5,208 nt of DNA from Thermoplasmata archaeon (lineage in GTDB: Archaea > Thermoplasmatota > Thermoplasmata > Lutacidiplasmatales > UBA184), in NCBI GenBank assembly GCA_030039525.1, contig JASHVI010000047.1, forward strand, positions 1 through 5,208, written 5' to 3'. Within the stretch, counting starts at the first letter, position 1, and each line of letters starts with the position of its first letter. This document shows, one piece after another, positions 5,024-5,208 of the stretch. A program made the translations under genes and the position numbers. The notes below the pieces were generated by a model. The model was not told where the DNA came from. It was given only the letters and a program-made list of their open reading frames with translations, and made no database searches.

Positions 5024-5208
5024 GTGAGCCGACGCATGGTGAGCGGCCCGGATCTCGGCGCCGGCTTCCTCTGGCAGCTGTCGTTCGACGCCCCGGACGA
5101 CGGCGAGGCGGGCTTCACCTTCCACCTCCAGGACGGTGGCTCGGACGCCGGGGGCCCCCCGATCGGTCCTCCGGACTTCCTCGGGTACGATCATCCGGAG
5201 TCGGCCTG
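5024..5208 (+). CDS. Unidentified protein, N-terminal part; possible L-type lectin-like domain (partial)
   Basis: The frame is open from GTG at 5024 (or ATG at 5036) to the window edge, 61 codons with no stop. Codon choice has the same strong G/C third positions as the neighbours, which supports coding. I do not recognise it with certainty. The series FLWQLSFDAPDDGEAGFTFHLQ (15-36), a Gly/Pro/Asp loop, then LGYDHPESA (53-61) resembles the first half of legume/bacterial L-type lectin domains (sF.F followed by aDGfaFvlq, then lGY..i.nSvavEFDT). The diagnostic VEFDT strand would lie just beyond the edge. No signal peptide is seen at either start, which is unusual for a lectin. It follows the MoaD-like gene by 49 bases on the same strand with a hairpin between. 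The coding call is fairly firm; the domain idea is tentative. Confidence 0.6.
   Translation, partial: MSRRMVSGPDLGAGFLWQLSFDAPDDGEAGFTFHLQDGGSDAGGPPIGPPDFLGYDHPESA

Noticed and set aside
1..5208. tRNA, rRNA, CRISPR array, insertion sequence or attachment site
   Set aside because: I saw no cloverleaf-like intergenic segment, no repeat-spacer array, no transposase and no terminal repeats; nearly all sequence is accounted for by genes.

Overview
The window comes from a very GC-rich prokaryote genome. Its A+T-rich patches are almost confined to short TTAAG-type boxes in front of genes. Three of these boxes share the hexamer GTTAAG. One sits with its centre about 26 bases before an ATG, the spacing expected of an archaeal TATA box driving a leaderless mRNA. 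A small MoaD/SAMP-like protein ending in Gly-Gly and a GT2 plus GtrA surface-glycan cluster also fit. My best guess is a high-GC archaeon, perhaps an uncultivated Thermoplasmatota lineage. This is inference, and a GC-rich bacterium is not excluded.

Layout from left to right: (1) positions 1-396, plus strand, the C-terminal NADP-binding domain of the beta subunit of NAD(P) transhydrogenase (PntB), cut by the window edge. (2) Positions 490-2706, minus strand, a three-gene operon transcribed as GT2 glycosyltransferase, unrecognised six-helix membrane protein, GtrA-family membrane protein. The last two genes overlap by 4 bases (ATGA). (3) Positions 2707-2903, a gene-free stretch with a TATA-like element, a 10-bp-spaced direct repeat and a small hairpin, probably the promoter and leader of the glycan operon. 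(4) Positions 2904-3690, minus strand, two tandem HesB/IscA-fold genes. The upstream one is a canonical A-type Fe-S carrier. The downstream one is a divergent, cysteine-rich relative. Each has its own TATA-like box and Shine-Dalgarno sequence. (5) Positions 3804-4974, plus strand, a class II glutamine amidotransferase followed by a MoaD/ThiS-like ubiquitin-fold protein. (6) Positions 5024-5208, the 5' end of an unidentified gene whose visible 61 residues weakly resemble the start of an L-type lectin domain.

Functionally, the centre carries Fe-S and sulfur-carrier genes (two HesB-fold proteins, one beta-grasp Gly-Gly protein) next to a Cys2 amidohydrolase. The left carries a likely lipid-linked sugar transfer and translocation unit. 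The points most worth a second look are the seven-cysteine HesB relative, the unrecognised membrane protein between the GT2 and GtrA genes, and the amidotransferase/MoaD-like pair.
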